DNA of 64,000 nucleotides from Ruegeria lacuscaerulensis (GCF_013033355.1 NZ_WQDY01000004.1:124001-188000); one strand, 5' to 3'; numbered from the stretch's first letter, positions 1 through 9,106 are shown. Notes: generated from the sequence alone by a model not told the origin. Translations and numbers: made by a program.

Positions 1-308
1 GTTTCCGAAAGAGACCCGCCAAATACGGTAAAGTCCTGGCTGAACACATAAACCATCCGACCGTTGATCGTGCCCCAGCCGGTGACTACGCCATCGCCCG
101 CAGGTTTCTGGTTTTCCATACCAAAATCGGTGCAGCGATGACTGACGAACATGTCAAACTCTTCAAAGCTGTCTTCATCCAACAGCAGTTCGATACGTTC
201 CCGCGCAGTCAGCTTTCCCCGCGCATGCTGAGCGTCAATCCGTTTTTGACCACCACCCAAACGGGCATTGTTACGGCGGTCTTCAAGCTCGGTCAGGATG
301 TCTTTCAT
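1..308 (-). CDS. pccB: Propionyl-CoA carboxylase beta chain, N-terminal part (cut by window edge)
   Basis: The reverse strand encodes about 102 residues beginning [12 protein letters not shown], followed by the [17 protein letters not shown] segment and the [11 protein letters not shown] segment, both typical of the biotin-dependent carboxyltransferase beta subunit. With the biotinylated alpha chain it would carboxylate propionyl-CoA to methylmalonyl-CoA in the cytoplasm. The ATG at 308 is preceded by an AGGGG ribosome site about seven bases upstream. The rest of the gene lies before position 1. The upstream region carries TTTGCAAA-type sites and a PccR-like regulator gene lies nearby, which supports pccB over other acyl-CoA carboxylase beta subunits. 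Confidence 0.93.
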   Translation of the reverse strand, partial: MKDILTELEDRRNNARLGGGQKRIDAQHARGKLTARERIELLLDEDSFEEFDMFVSHRCTDFGMENQKPAGDGVVTGWGTINGRMVYVFSQDFTVFGGSLSE

Positions 309-340
309 GACAGTGATCCCCTAATGTAATCTGGCGGGAC

Positions 341-433
341 ACTATACGTTATGCTTGCCAGCCCAAAGCAACTTTCGGCAAATTTGCAAACCTTTGAACA
401 TTTTTTGATTGCGTAATGCAAATCAGCAAATTT
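341..433 (-). promoter_or_regulatory. pccB promoter with TTTGCAAA-type sites
   Basis: On the reverse strand a TATAGT -10 box lies at 341-346 and a possible TTGCTT -35 box at 366-371, a slightly long 19-base spacer. Just upstream are the palindrome GCAAATTTGC (378-387) overlapping TTTGCAAA (383-390), then ATGCAAAT (416-423) and AGCAAATTT (425-433). TTTGCAAA is the core motif reported for short-chain fatty acyl-CoA regulators of the RamB/PccR family. A position just upstream of -35 fits an activator, but binding is inferred. The same intergenic region also serves the divergent transporter gene. Confidence 0.55.
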
Positions 434-492
434 CAACGCTGAGATCACAATGCTAATGCCAATCCCAAAATCGCGGACTATACAATTGAACT

Positions 493-1698
493 ATGCAGTT
501 CAGATCATCTTCCGCTCGACGCTCACCCCCATCTATTGCCACGCTTGTGCTATTGTCAGGGCTGTCGGCACTTAGTCTGAATCTCTATCTTCCCAGCCTT
601 CCAAACATGGCTGTTTATTTCCAGACAGACTATAAGGTCATGCAGCTTTCGATCGCCCTGTACCTTATGGTCAGCGCGGTGCTGCAGATTCTTATCGGAC
701 CGATCGCAGACAAGGCCGGCCGCAGGCCAGTCTTGCTGTACGGCCTTGCCCTGTTCCTGGTGGTGACATTGGGCTGCATCTACGCGCCGAACGCCCCGGT
801 CTTTCTGGCGTTTCGGATGTCTCAGGCGATAATAGTCGTCGGCATGGTGCTTAGCCGGGCTGCCGTGCGGGATCTTTACGATCAGGATCAGGCTGCATCG
901 ATGATTGGCTACGTGACTATGGGGATGGCGGTCGTCCCGATGATTGCCCCCGCGATCGGAGGGCTGCTGGAAGAATCCCTCGGATGGAAGGCTAATTTCT
1001 GGCTGCCTTTCGTTCTGGGCGCATTGACGCTGATCCTTTGCTTCAAAGACTTCGGAGAAACCTCAGCCAAAAGCGGGAAGACCCTGCTGCAACAGTTTCG
1101 GGAGTATCCTGAACTGCTAACGTCTCCTCGCTTTTGGGGGTATTCGCTATCCTCTGCGTTGTCGTCAGGTGCCTTCTTCGCCTACCTCGGCGGAGCCCCA
1201 TTTATCGGGACCGAGATATTCGGAATGTCAGCCGCAGAAGTTGGCGTATATTTCGGCGCGCCTGCGATTGGGTATTTTGCCGGTAATTTCCTAAGCGGTC
1301 GGTATTCCGTCCGATTTGGTGTCAACCGAATGGTCCTGCGGGGCTGCATCCTGAATGCCGCTGGCGTTTTTCTGTCGGCGCTTTTGTTCCTGTTTGGGCT
1401 AGGCACACCCCTTAGTTTCTTTGGGCTTATGACATTCGTCGGCCTTGGAAATGGCATGACGATCCCGAACGCCACTTCGGGCGCTCTTTCAGTGCGCCCA
1501 CATCTGGCAGCAACGGCCGCGGGGCTGAGTGGCGCGATAATGCTGGCGGGTGGGGCTGGCCTCAGCGCACTGGCTGGGTCGCTGCTGACCCGCGAAACAG
1601 GGGCGATGCCCTTGCTATGGCTGATGCTTATAACCGCCTTGCTGGCTGTCTTTGCAATCACATCCGTAATCCGGCGGGAACGTCGTCTGGGACTCTAG
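493..1698 (+). CDS. Bcr/CflA-type MFS drug-resistance transporter
   Basis: The 401-residue product has the twelve hydrophobic segments of a major facilitator protein. An early NLYLPSLPNMA segment and the loop DKAGRRPVLLYG match the Bcr/CflA drug:H+ antiporter branch, whose members export drugs and small metabolites across the inner membrane. The ATG at 493 lacks a strong ribosome site. It is divergent from pccB and co-directional with the PccR-like regulator 65 bases downstream, so it separates the regulator from its probable target. Its third codon positions look less GC-rich than those of its neighbours, which hints at later acquisition. The substrate is unknown. Confidence 0.88.
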   Translation: MQFRSSSARRSPPSIATLVLLSGLSALSLNLYLPSLPNMAVYFQTDYKVMQLSIALYLMVSAVLQILIGPIADKAGRRPVLLYGLALFLVVTLGCIYAPNAPVFLAFRMSQAIIVVGMVLSRAAVRDLYDQDQAASMIGYVTMGMAVVPMIAPAIGGLLEESLGWKANFWLPFVLGALTLILCFKDFGETSAKSGKTLLQQFREYPELLTSPRFWGYSLSSALSSGAFFAYLGGAPFIGTEIFGMSAAEVGVYFGAPAIGYFAGNFLSGRYSVRFGVNRMVLRGCILNAAGVFLSALLFLFGLGTPLSFFGLMTFVGLGNGMTIPNATSGALSVRPHLAATAAGLSGAIMLAGGAGLSALAGSLLTRETGAMPLLWLMLITALLAVFAITSVIRRERRLGL

Positions 1699-1717
1699 CA
1701 ATGCTTGCGCCCCGCGA

Positions 1718-1757
1718 TTAGCAAAGTTAATTTCCCCCAACGGAATAGTTGCAAAGG
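1718..1757 (+). promoter_or_regulatory. TTTGCAAA-like half-sites overlapping the regulator's ribosome site
   Basis: TTAGCAAA (1718-1725) and TTGCAAA (1749-1755) lie 31 bases apart, about three helical turns, directly upstream of the PccR-like gene. The second overlaps the AAAGG ribosome site (1753-1757) serving the ATG at 1764. The arrangement suggests autoregulation by the same protein that would act at pccB. This is inferred from motif and position only. Confidence 0.45.
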
Positions 1758-1763
1758 CGCGCC

Positions 1764-3164
1764 ATGGCGACCCAGAAACTCTATGCAGGCGCGAAACTAC
1801 GCGAGATGCGCACGCGCCTGACCCTGACCCAAAAGGAATTCGCCGCCAAGCTGGGGGTTTCGCTCCCTTATCTTAATCAGATGGAGAACAACAACCGTCC
1901 CATCTCGACCACGGTTGTTCTGGCATTGGCGCAGGAATTCGGCATGGACGTGACCGAGTTAAGCACCGGCGACAGCGAACGCCTTGTGTCAGATATGCGC
2001 GAAGCACTCGCCGATCCGGTTTTTGACGATGCAATGCCCCCGTTGGCCGATCTGCGACTGGCGGCATCAAATGCGCCTGCGTTGGCCCGCGCGTTTATCG
2101 CTTTGCACCGCACCTATCGGCAGACCCACGAACGGCTCGCATCGCTGGACGAAGCATTGGGGCGTGAAGATGCGCAAATTCAGGCCAGCCCCTGGGAAGA
2201 GGTCCGGGATTTCTTCCACTATTGCGACAACTACATTGACGCCGTGGATCGCGCGGCCGAGCGTTTCGCGTCAATCGCACAGGAAACCGGCGGCATTCGC
2301 GATGCCGCGATCAGCAGCCTGCGAGAAAGGGATATTCGGGTACACATTGCTGATATCAAAGAAACCCGACGGTATGACGCTGACAGCAAAACCCTGTCTC
2401 TGTCCTCGCGAAGCGCGCCTCAAACGCAGGTGTTCCAGCTTTTGCTGCAAGTCGCCCTGATAAACCAGGACAAGCTGCTGGAAGCGACGTTGGACTTTGC
2501 CAAATTCCAAACGGATGAAGCCCGCGCCATCGCCAAGATCGGCCTCGCCAACTACTTCGCAGGCGCATCCCTAATGCCCTACAGCGCATTCCTTGGGGCC
2601 GCGCAAGACTACCGCCATGATCTGGAACTGCTCAGCAACCGCTTTGGGGCTTCAATCGAACAGGTCGCTCACCGCCTTTCGACACTGCAACGTCCCGGTG
2701 CCAAGGGTATTCCGTTTTTCTTTGTCCGTGTCGATCAGGCCGGTACAATCACCAAACGCCACTCGGCCACACGCCTGCAATTCGCCCGCTTTGGCGGCGC
2801 CTGCCCCCTTTGGAACGTGCACCGCGCCTTTGAAACACCGGGCCATTTCCTGCGGCAACTAGCGGAAACCCCCGATGGCGTTCAATACATCTCGTTGGCG
2901 CGGGACGTTTCGAAATCCGGGGGATCCTTCGGCGCGCCTGTGCGTCGCTACGCCATCGCGCTTGGATGTGAAGTCCGGCACGCCGAAGCCCTTGTCTATG
3001 CAGATAATCTGGATATCAATAACGCCAGCGCCTACGAACCTATCGGAATATCCTGCCGTATCTGTGAAAGGCAAAACTGCCATCAGCGTTCGGTTCCACC
3101 ACTCGAACGTCGCCTGACCATCGACGCCCATACCCGCAATATCTTGCCTTACGAAGTCACCTGA
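1764..3164 (+). CDS. pccR: Short-chain fatty acyl-CoA-responsive regulator (ScfR/PccR family)
   Basis: The 466-residue protein starts with an XRE helix-turn-helix (about residues 18-48). A degenerate IrrE-like middle region lacks an HExxH motif, and the C-terminal domain ends with a Cys-x2-Cys-x4-Cys cluster (Cys431, 434, 439). This is the layout of RamB/PccR/MccR regulators, which sense short-chain acyl-CoAs. The PccR of Rhodobacter sphaeroides controls propionyl-CoA carboxylation. I chose the ATG at 1764 because it has an AAAGG site at good spacing; an in-frame TTG at 1749 lies inside an operator-like sequence. Its probable targets are pccB and itself. Confidence 0.87.
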   Translation: MATQKLYAGAKLREMRTRLTLTQKEFAAKLGVSLPYLNQMENNNRPISTTVVLALAQEFGMDVTELSTGDSERLVSDMREALADPVFDDAMPPLADLRLAASNAPALARAFIALHRTYRQTHERLASLDEALGREDAQIQASPWEEVRDFFHYCDNYIDAVDRAAERFASIAQETGGIRDAAISSLRERDIRVHIADIKETRRYDADSKTLSLSSRSAPQTQVFQLLLQVALINQDKLLEATLDFAKFQTDEARAIAKIGLANYFAGASLMPYSAFLGAAQDYRHDLELLSNRFGASIEQVAHRLSTLQRPGAKGIPFFFVRVDQAGTITKRHSATRLQFARFGGACPLWNVHRAFETPGHFLRQLAETPDGVQYISLARDVSKSGGSFGAPVRRYAIALGCEVRHAEALVYADNLDINNASAYEPIGISCRICERQNCHQRSVPPLERRLTIDAHTRNILPYEVT

Positions 3165-3165
3165 A

Positions 3166-3236
3166 CTTCAATTAGCCTGAAATATCCCAGGGGAGGCGCT
3201 GCGTGCCGCGACGGGGGCAGAGCCCCCGCCCTTTTG
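3166..3236 (+). repeat. 3'-end repeat copy 1, with terminator-like hairpin
   Basis: Starting one base after the pccR stop codon, the sequence reads CTTCAATTAGCCTGAAATA and then TCCC. It is followed by a GC-rich stretch and a hairpin GGGGGC-AGA-GCCCCC (3213-3227, extended by a C-G pair) leading into CCCTTTT. It is a diverged copy of the element found at 24556-24605 and 34407-34471. The hairpin with a short T run probably terminates pccR transcription. Confidence 0.6.
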
Positions 3237-3238
3237 GC

Positions 3239-3478
3239 TTATGCTTTGGACAAAATCGCCCAGATCTCATCTTTTAGAACCGCGCGCTTCTTGCGCAATT
3301 CACCTTCGGCCAAATCCTCCATGGGCTCGACATTGGTTTCGGCTCGGTGCACCACGCGGTTGATCTCATGGTACTCCTCTGCCAGCCGCGCAAAGTGAGC
3401 GTCTGATTGCTTGAGCTGGCTCATCACCTCAACTTTGTCCGGAAACTCTTCGGCCAGTTCATGCGGGGTGTGGGACAT
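3239..3478 (-). CDS. YdcH family protein (DUF465)
   Basis: This 79-residue, highly charged protein starts MSHTPHELAEEFP. It carries the HFARLAEEYHEINRVVHRAE helix and the C-terminal LRKKRAVLKDEIWAIL helix that define the small DUF465/YdcH family. It should form a short helical hairpin in the cytoplasm; no biochemical function is established. It lies downstream of betA on the same strand with a 78-base gap, containing a GGAGCG site before its ATG, so it probably has its own promoter. Confidence 0.85.
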   Translation of the reverse strand: MSHTPHELAEEFPDKVEVMSQLKQSDAHFARLAEEYHEINRVVHRAETNVEPMEDLAEGELRKKRAVLKDEIWAILSKA

Positions 3479-3556
3479 TTCTGTTCGCTCCTTAGATTAG
3501 TCGTTGCGATTCAGGTTTATAGATGTCTGCGCTACCCCGCTTTGACGCGGATCAAA

Positions 3557-5215
3557 TCACCGCTGTGATGTCGCCCATTGAGGATGAATCCATGGCCGGT
3601 CATTGGCCTTGGGCAACGGGTTGCGCCCCAACACATGATCCGAGACCTTCTCCCCGACCATGATGGAAGGCGCATTGAGGTTGCCATTGGTAATCTGAGG
3701 GAAAACCGAACTATCGGCCACCCGCAGCCCATCCACACCGATCACGCGGCCTTCAGGATCGACAACCGCGTTTGGATCATCCGCACGCCCCATCCGACAA
3801 GTTCCGCATGGGTGATAAGCGCTCTCGGCATGTTCCGCGATGAAAGCGTTCAATTCATCATCTGTTTGAACGTCAGCACCGGGCTGGATCTCCTTGCCGG
3901 CATAAGGTTTGAACGCCTCCTGCCCGAAAATCTCACGGGTCAGGCGGATACAGGTGCGGAAGTCTTCCCAATCCGCCTCATGACTCATGTAGTTGAACTT
4001 GATCACAGGGGCATCCTCGGCCCTTTTGGATCGCAATGTCACAGCACCCCGCGACGGCGACCGCATCGGACCAACATGCGCCTGGAACCCATGCCCCTCG
4101 GCCGCCGCCTGCCCGTCATAGCGTACGGCAATCGGCAGGAAGTGGTACTGAATGTCAGGATATTCGACACCCGGCTGCGAGCGAATGAACGCCGCGCTTT
4201 CAAACTGGTTCGATGCGCCAAGCCCGGTTTTGGTAAACAGCCACTGCGCGCCGATCAAGCCCTTGCTGATCAGGTTCCAGTGTTTATACAGCGTGATCGG
4301 CTGAAGCGACGCCTGCTGGATATAAAGCTCCAGATGATCCTGCAGGTTTGCGCCCACACCGGGGCGATCCGCAACAACCTCAATCCCATGCTCGGCCAGA
4401 TGCGCGGACGGGCCAATCCCTGACAACATCAACAGTTTGGGCGAGTTGATGGACGACGCCGCCAGCACCACCTCGCGCCGGGCACGGATGACTTCAGTCT
4501 TGCCACCGCGCACAAGTTCAACTCCGGTCGCACGGCCATTCTCGATTACGACCTTCGACGCCAGACCCCGCACAATATCGCAATTGTCACGCTTGAGCGC
4601 AGGCTTCAGATACGCGTTCGCCGCCGACCAGCGCCGCCCCTTCCAGACGGTTTGCTCCATTGGGCCAAAGCCTTCCTGCTTTTCGCCGTTATAGTCGCCC
4701 GTGACCTCGTACCCTGCCTGCTGGCCCGCATCGACGAACGCTTTGAACAGCGGATTCTCGCGCGGCCCACGCGACACATGCAGCGGACCATCGGTGCCGC
4801 GCCACGCCGTGTCGCCCCCGTGCCCACCGTCGTGCCAGGTCTCCATGCGTTTATAATAGGGCAGCACATCCGAATAGGACCACCCATCCGCCCCCATCTC
4901 GGCCCAGGTATCAAAGTCCCGCGCGTGGCCGCGCACATAGACCATGCCGTTGATCGAGGAAGACCCTCCGATCACCTTGCCGCGCGGACAGGCCAAACGA
5001 CGGTTGTTCAGATGCGGCTCGGGCTCGGACTGATAGCCCCAGTCGTAGCGCGACATATTCATCGGATAGCTCAGCGCAGCCGGCATCTGGATGAACGGTC
5101 CAGCATCCGTTCCGCCATGCTCGATCACCAGAACCGAGGCCCCTGCCTCGCTTAGCCGGTATGCCATCGCGCAGCCTGCGGAACCTGCGCCGACGATGAC
5201 GAAATCTGCTTCCAT
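3557..5215 (-). CDS. betA: Choline dehydrogenase
   Basis: This FAD-dependent GMC oxidoreductase converts choline to betaine aldehyde, the first step of glycine betaine synthesis, at the inner membrane face. Visible features are the dinucleotide-binding GAGSAG (residues 9-14), the GMC signature around [19 protein letters not shown], and the C-terminal active-site region HPCGTCRMG (His468) followed by NGNLNAPS. I chose the ATG at 5215 (552 residues) because the Rossmann strand starts there and a GGAG site precedes it; an upstream ATG at 5257 would add 14 residues. It is the last gene of betI-betC-betA; betB is absent from this window. Confidence 0.94.
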   Translation of the reverse strand: MEADFVIVGAGSAGCAMAYRLSEAGASVLVIEHGGTDAGPFIQMPAALSYPMNMSRYDWGYQSEPEPHLNNRRLACPRGKVIGGSSSINGMVYVRGHARDFDTWAEMGADGWSYSDVLPYYKRMETWHDGGHGGDTAWRGTDGPLHVSRGPRENPLFKAFVDAGQQAGYEVTGDYNGEKQEGFGPMEQTVWKGRRWSAANAYLKPALKRDNCDIVRGLASKVVIENGRATGVELVRGGKTEVIRARREVVLAASSINSPKLLMLSGIGPSAHLAEHGIEVVADRPGVGANLQDHLELYIQQASLQPITLYKHWNLISKGLIGAQWLFTKTGLGASNQFESAAFIRSQPGVEYPDIQYHFLPIAVRYDGQAAAEGHGFQAHVGPMRSPSRGAVTLRSKRAEDAPVIKFNYMSHEADWEDFRTCIRLTREIFGQEAFKPYAGKEIQPGADVQTDDELNAFIAEHAESAYHPCGTCRMGRADDPNAVVDPEGRVIGVDGLRVADSSVFPQITNGNLNAPSIMVGEKVSDHVLGRNPLPKANDRPWIHPQWATSQR

Positions 5216-5303
5216 TTTTGGGTCTCCGTTTCCCACCGGTGCACCAAGATTTTCCATCGAAAAACCTTGGCCGAACCGAAGGGGGTATTACTAAATCAGT
5301 CTG

Positions 5304-6812
5304 TTATTCTCCGCGGGGAAAGCGTTGGCTTTCCTCGACGACATTCAAGTCCATGTGGTTGCGCATGTAACGCTCGGATGCCTTTTGCAGGGGCTGATAA
5401 TCCCAAGGGTAGTACCCCCCCTGCCGCAGCGCCTCATACACCACCCATCTGCGGGCTTGACTGGCACGTACATCTTCGTCGAACCGGTTTAGATCCCAAC
5501 GCGCCTCGGACTTGGCACGCAGGGTTTGCAAGGTGCCTGCATGTTCAGGTTTTTCGGCGAGATTTTCCAACTCATGCGGATCGGCCTCAAGGTCGAACAA
5601 CTGGTCGGGGTCCAACGCGCAAAGGTTGTATTTCCACTTGCCATACCGCAGCGAAACCAGCGGCGCGTATGACGCCTCGGCCGCGTATTCCATCGCCACA
5701 GGCGCAGCACGCTCGGCGCCGTTAGCCAGCGGCACGAGGTCTTCGCCATCGGTCCATGGTGCGATTTCGGCCATGTCGACACCCGCCAGCGCGCCAAGCG
5801 TCGGCGTGACGTCGATGGTCGAGACCGGCGCCTCAATCCGACCCGCTGGTAAATCGGGCGAAGAGATCATCAGCGGCACCCGCGACGAGCCCTCGAAGAA
5901 GGTCATCTTGAACCACAGGCCCCGCTCACCCAGCATGTCGCCGTGGTCCGAGACAAACAGGATCGTTGCCTCTTGCCGCGTGGTTTCCAACACTTCGAGG
6001 ATTTCGCCGATCTTATCGTCCAGATACGAGATATTTGCGAAATAGGCCCGGCGGGACTTGCGGATATCGTCCTCAGAGATGTCAAAGCTACGCCAGTCAT
6101 TCGCGTCGAAAATCCGTTTGGAATGCGCGTCCTGATTGTCATAGCCAAGGTCCGAAACTTCGGGCAGCAGATGCTCGCAATCCTCGTACAGATCCCAATA
6201 TTTCCGACGAGCCACATAAGGATCATGCGGATGGGTAAAGCTGACGGTCACGCACCATGGGCGATCGTCCTTGCCGCGCGCCAGATCATAGAGCTTGGCC
6301 TTGGCGTTATATGCGACCTCGTCGTCATATTCCATCTGGTTGGAAATCTCGGCCACGCCGGCACCCGTCACCGAACCCATGTTGTGATACCACCAGTCGA
6401 TCCGCTCGCCCGGTTTGCGATAATCGGGCGTCCAGCCGAAATCGGCGGGGTAGATGTCAGTGGTCAGGCGGTCCTCGAACCCGTGCAATTGATCGGGACC
6501 GACGAAATGCATCTTGCCTGACAAGCAGGTATAGTACCCAGCCCGGCGCAAGTGGTGCGCATAGGTGGGGATGTCGCTGCGGAACTCGGCCGCGTTGTCA
6601 TAGACGCCGGTGCGCGAAGGCAACTGCCCGGACATGAAACTGGCCCGGCCCGGCGCGCACAAAGGTGAGGCTGTGTAGGCATTGGCAAACCGCGTGGACC
6701 GCGCTGCCAGTTTCTTGAGGTTCGGTGCATGCAGCCAGTCTGCGGGACCATCCGGAAAGAGGGTCCCGTTCAACTGATCCACCATCAGAATCAGAATGTT
6801 AGTTTGTGTCAT
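5304..6812 (-). CDS. betC: Choline-sulfatase
   Basis: The 502-residue enzyme hydrolyses choline-O-sulfate to choline and sulfate, feeding betA. The sulfatase signature C-A-P-G-R begins at Cys52, the residue converted to formylglycine, which requires a maturation enzyme encoded elsewhere. Other active-site elements are Lys100/His102 in SGKMHF, the FTHPHDPY segment near residue 195, and Asp289-His290 in SDHGDMLGE. No signal peptide is present, so it is cytoplasmic. Its start overlaps the betI stop by four bases, indicating translational coupling, and betA follows after about 90 bases. Confidence 0.95.
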   Translation of the reverse strand: MTQTNILILMVDQLNGTLFPDGPADWLHAPNLKKLAARSTRFANAYTASPLCAPGRASFMSGQLPSRTGVYDNAAEFRSDIPTYAHHLRRAGYYTCLSGKMHFVGPDQLHGFEDRLTTDIYPADFGWTPDYRKPGERIDWWYHNMGSVTGAGVAEISNQMEYDDEVAYNAKAKLYDLARGKDDRPWCVTVSFTHPHDPYVARRKYWDLYEDCEHLLPEVSDLGYDNQDAHSKRIFDANDWRSFDISEDDIRKSRRAYFANISYLDDKIGEILEVLETTRQEATILFVSDHGDMLGERGLWFKMTFFEGSSRVPLMISSPDLPAGRIEAPVSTIDVTPTLGALAGVDMAEIAPWTDGEDLVPLANGAERAAPVAMEYAAEASYAPLVSLRYGKWKYNLCALDPDQLFDLEADPHELENLAEKPEHAGTLQTLRAKSEARWDLNRFDEDVRASQARRWVVYEALRQGGYYPWDYQPLQKASERYMRNHMDLNVVEESQRFPRGE

Positions 6813-7381
6813 GTTTCAGCCTCAAGAAAAGTATCGAGCACACGCATCGCGTGGTTGACCGCACGTTCCGGCTTTTCAGGCGCGTTAAGGGCGGCGTGGA
6901 TATAAAGGCCGTCGATCAGCGCGACCATATCCTCTGCCGCCTCAATCGGATCGGACAGCAAAGGGCGCAACGCATAAATCAAGTTCGACCGAATACGCGC
7001 CTGATAGATTTGCCACAGACGCAGCGCCTCATCATTGGTTTGCGCCAGCACATAAAAGGTCATCCAAGCTGCGATTACGTCAGGCGTGAAGCAGGACGGG
7101 GCAAAACAGGACCGGATAATCGCCTGAGCACGCTCATTGGGTGCGGCGCCTTTCAACTCCTGCCGGGCCTCGGCCCCGAAATCCGAAAGGATGCGGCGCA
7201 TGGCGGCCAGAAAAATCTGGTCCTTGCCCCCGAAATAGTGATGCGCCAGCGCGCTGGACATACCGGCCCGTTTGGCGATCTGGCTAACAGTGACATCAAG
7301 GGATTTCTTCGCCCCCAATTCGGCAATCGTGGCTTTGACGATCGCATCCCGACGGATCGGCTCCATTCCGAGTTTTGGCAT
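6809..7381 (-). CDS. betI: BetI, TetR-family repressor of the choline operon
   Basis: The 190-residue protein begins MPKLGMEPIRRDAIVKAT and has a TetR helix-turn-helix in the first 60 residues (VSQIAKRAGMSSALAHHYFGGK). The N-terminus closely resembles known BetI proteins, which repress bet genes until choline is present. The ATG at 7381 has a GGAGGGG site five bases upstream; an earlier in-frame TTG at 7402 has none. It is the first gene of the bet operon, and an inverted repeat at 7426-7447 upstream is the likely operator. Confidence 0.94.
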   Translation of the reverse strand: MPKLGMEPIRRDAIVKATIAELGAKKSLDVTVSQIAKRAGMSSALAHHYFGGKDQIFLAAMRRILSDFGAEARQELKGAAPNERAQAIIRSCFAPSCFTPDVIAAWMTFYVLAQTNDEALRLWQIYQARIRSNLIYALRPLLSDPIEAAEDMVALIDGLYIHAALNAPEKPERAVNHAMRVLDTFLEAET

Positions 7382-7425
7382 CGTTACCCCTCCACTGCGC
7401 AAGATGAAAAAACGCTAAGAGGTTT

Positions 7426-7447
7426 TTATTGACCCGTCAATCAATAA
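7426..7447. promoter_or_regulatory. Probable BetI operator
   Basis: The 14-base inverted repeat ATTGAC-CC-GTCAAT (7428-7441) is nested with flanking TTATTGA and TCAATAA arms. It lies 45 bases upstream of the betI ATG. TTGA/TCAA-rich dyads of this type are typical of BetI sites, so autorepression of betI-betC-betA is likely. No binding data can be seen here. Confidence 0.6.
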
Positions 7448-7469
7448 CGCCTTGTTCCACCGGAAACAG

Positions 7470-8378
7470 CTACAGTTTCGGAGCGATACTGGGTGTCGTC
7501 AGGCTGCTGCGGTTCAGAACGGCTTCGCGCCAGGCAATAAAGCTGACGGCGGACAGAATCAGAGTGCCTCCGGCAACGACCCAGATGTCGACGCTCTCGT
7601 GAAACACCAGCGCACCCATGAGGGTCGCCCAGATCAGCTGCAGAAACGTGACCGGCTGCGTCACCGCTACAGGTGCTGCCTGCAGTGCCAGCGTCATGAA
7701 GTAATGGCCCAGCGTGGCAAAACTGGCGACCAGAAACAACACGCCGAGGTCATACAGACTAGGCGGCGTCCAGACGGCAACCGCAAAGGGGATCAGCGCG
7801 AGTGTCACCCAGATCGACATATGCGCCACTACGACTGAAGGCGGCAGGTCCTGCACTAGCCGTTTGGCCAGCAAATATGACGCCCCTAACGTCAGCGAGG
7901 TCATCAGCATTGCGATATGTCCCGGCGAAACCTCTCGAAAGCCGGGCCTGAGGATGATGGCAACCCCAATCAGGGCTACTCCAATAGCAGCGATGCGGCG
8001 AAACGCCAGTGGCTCACCCAGAAACAGCGCCGCACCAAGTGTCACGTAGACCGGGGTCATGTAGTTCATCGCTGTGACTTCGGCTAAGGGTATCTGGGTC
8101 ATGGAATAGAACCACAACATCACCGACACCGCGTGAACGATCCCGCGTATGCCGAACAGGGTTAAGTGCCTGCGCGACAACGGTGTCGAGACGATCAGGC
8201 GCAGCGCGGGCAAGAGAAAAACCAACCCAAAAACGAACCGCAGAAAAGCGGCCTCTATCGGATCCATGCTAGACCCCAACGACTTGACCAACGCTGTCAT
8301 GACCACAAAAGACAACCCGGCCGAGAACATCCAGAACATGCCGGCAACAGGCCGAGCGGGGGCGGTGAGAGTTGTCAT
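7470..8378 (-). CDS. EamA-family (DMT) permease
   Basis: The 302-residue integral membrane protein has ten predicted transmembrane helices in two EamA repeats. The first includes DPIEAAFLRFVFGLVFLLPALR and the second includes LLAKRLVQDLPPSVVVAHM. EamA proteins export or exchange amino acids, nucleosides or other metabolites, and the substrate cannot be read from sequence. The gene lies 40 bases downstream of the LysE-type exporter on the same strand and may be co-transcribed with it. It is upstream of and co-directional with betI, but the BetI operator separates them. Confidence 0.85.
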   Translation of the reverse strand: MTTLTAPARPVAGMFWMFSAGLSFVVMTALVKSLGSSMDPIEAAFLRFVFGLVFLLPALRLIVSTPLSRRHLTLFGIRGIVHAVSVMLWFYSMTQIPLAEVTAMNYMTPVYVTLGAALFLGEPLAFRRIAAIGVALIGVAIILRPGFREVSPGHIAMLMTSLTLGASYLLAKRLVQDLPPSVVVAHMSIWVTLALIPFAVAVWTPPSLYDLGVLFLVASFATLGHYFMTLALQAAPVAVTQPVTFLQLIWATLMGALVFHESVDIWVVAGGTLILSAVSFIAWREAVLNRSSLTTPSIAPKL

Positions 8379-8418
8379 GTTAACGGTTCAACACTGAATA
8401 CCGCTTGGGGACAAGCCC

Positions 8419-9018
8419 TCAGATCACGACAAGTTTGGCCGCGATCGCCAACATCACCACACCGATAATCATATCCAAGACCTGCCACGACCTGGCACGG
8501 GCGAATATCGGAGACAAAAACCCTGCCCCGTAGCCGAGCGAGAAAAAGAAGACAAAGCTTGCGGTCATCGCACCAACAGCAAAAGCCAAACGGTCCTCGT
8601 ATTGGGCTGAAATCGACCCGATTAGCACAACCGTATCCAGATAAACGTGCGGGTTCAGCCAGGTGAAAGCCAGCACCGTCAGCAGCACAGACCGCAAGCT
8701 AGATCGTTGACCGCCCTCTACCTCCATCACTGCGCCCCCGCGCCACGCGGAATTCAGGCTTCGCAACCCGTACCAGGTCAGAAAAATCGCGCCCCCATAC
8801 CGCATCGCGGTTTCGAACCAAGGAACCATCTGCGCCAGCGATCCGAAGCCGGCCACACCCGCTGCGATCAGGATCGCATCCGACACCGCGCAGGTTAGAC
8901 ACAGCGGAAATACATGCTCGCGCCGCAAGCCCTGCCGCAAAACAAAAGCATTCTGCGCCCCGATAGCAAGGATCAGGCTAAAGCCGAGCGCAAAACCGGC
9001 AATCAGAGACGTGGGCAT
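8419..9018 (-). CDS. argO: LysE/ArgO-type amino acid exporter
   Basis: The 199-residue, six-helix membrane protein starts MPTSLIAGFALGFSLILAIGAQNAFVLRQGL, the N-terminus characteristic of LysE/ArgO exporters of basic amino acids. The ATG has an AAGGAG site six bases upstream. It is divergent from a LysR regulator of the ArgP/LysG type with 88 bases between them, the standard arrangement in which the regulator switches on the exporter when intracellular lysine or arginine rises. The exact substrate is inferred. Confidence 0.9.
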   Translation of the reverse strand: MPTSLIAGFALGFSLILAIGAQNAFVLRQGLRREHVFPLCLTCAVSDAILIAAGVAGFGSLAQMVPWFETAMRYGGAIFLTWYGLRSLNSAWRGGAVMEVEGGQRSSLRSVLLTVLAFTWLNPHVYLDTVVLIGSISAQYEDRLAFAVGAMTASFVFFFSLGYGAGFLSPIFARARSWQVLDMIIGVVMLAIAAKLVVI

Positions 9019-9106
9019 GAGAACTCCTTAAGCTGTTGGCCAGTTGACTACGACGCTCAAGGCTGCCTATCAAATTAAAGATGTTTATCCCGATTAAGTT
9101 TTACTA
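9019..9106. promoter_or_regulatory. Shared exporter/ArgP-like regulatory interval
   Basis: This 88-base divergent intergenic segment separates the exporter from its LysR regulator and turns AT-rich near 9070-9105. It must hold both promoters and, by analogy with argO-argP and lysE-lysG pairs, the regulator's binding site. I cannot delimit the site. Confidence 0.4.

Noticed and set aside
1749..1763. TTG start for PccR adding five residues
   Set aside because: The TTG is part of a TTGCAAA operator-like motif and has no upstream ribosome site, while ATG 1764 has AAAGG at proper spacing.
3878..4423. Open frame on the plus strand opposite betA
   Set aside because: It is a mirror of betA with no independent start signal or motif.
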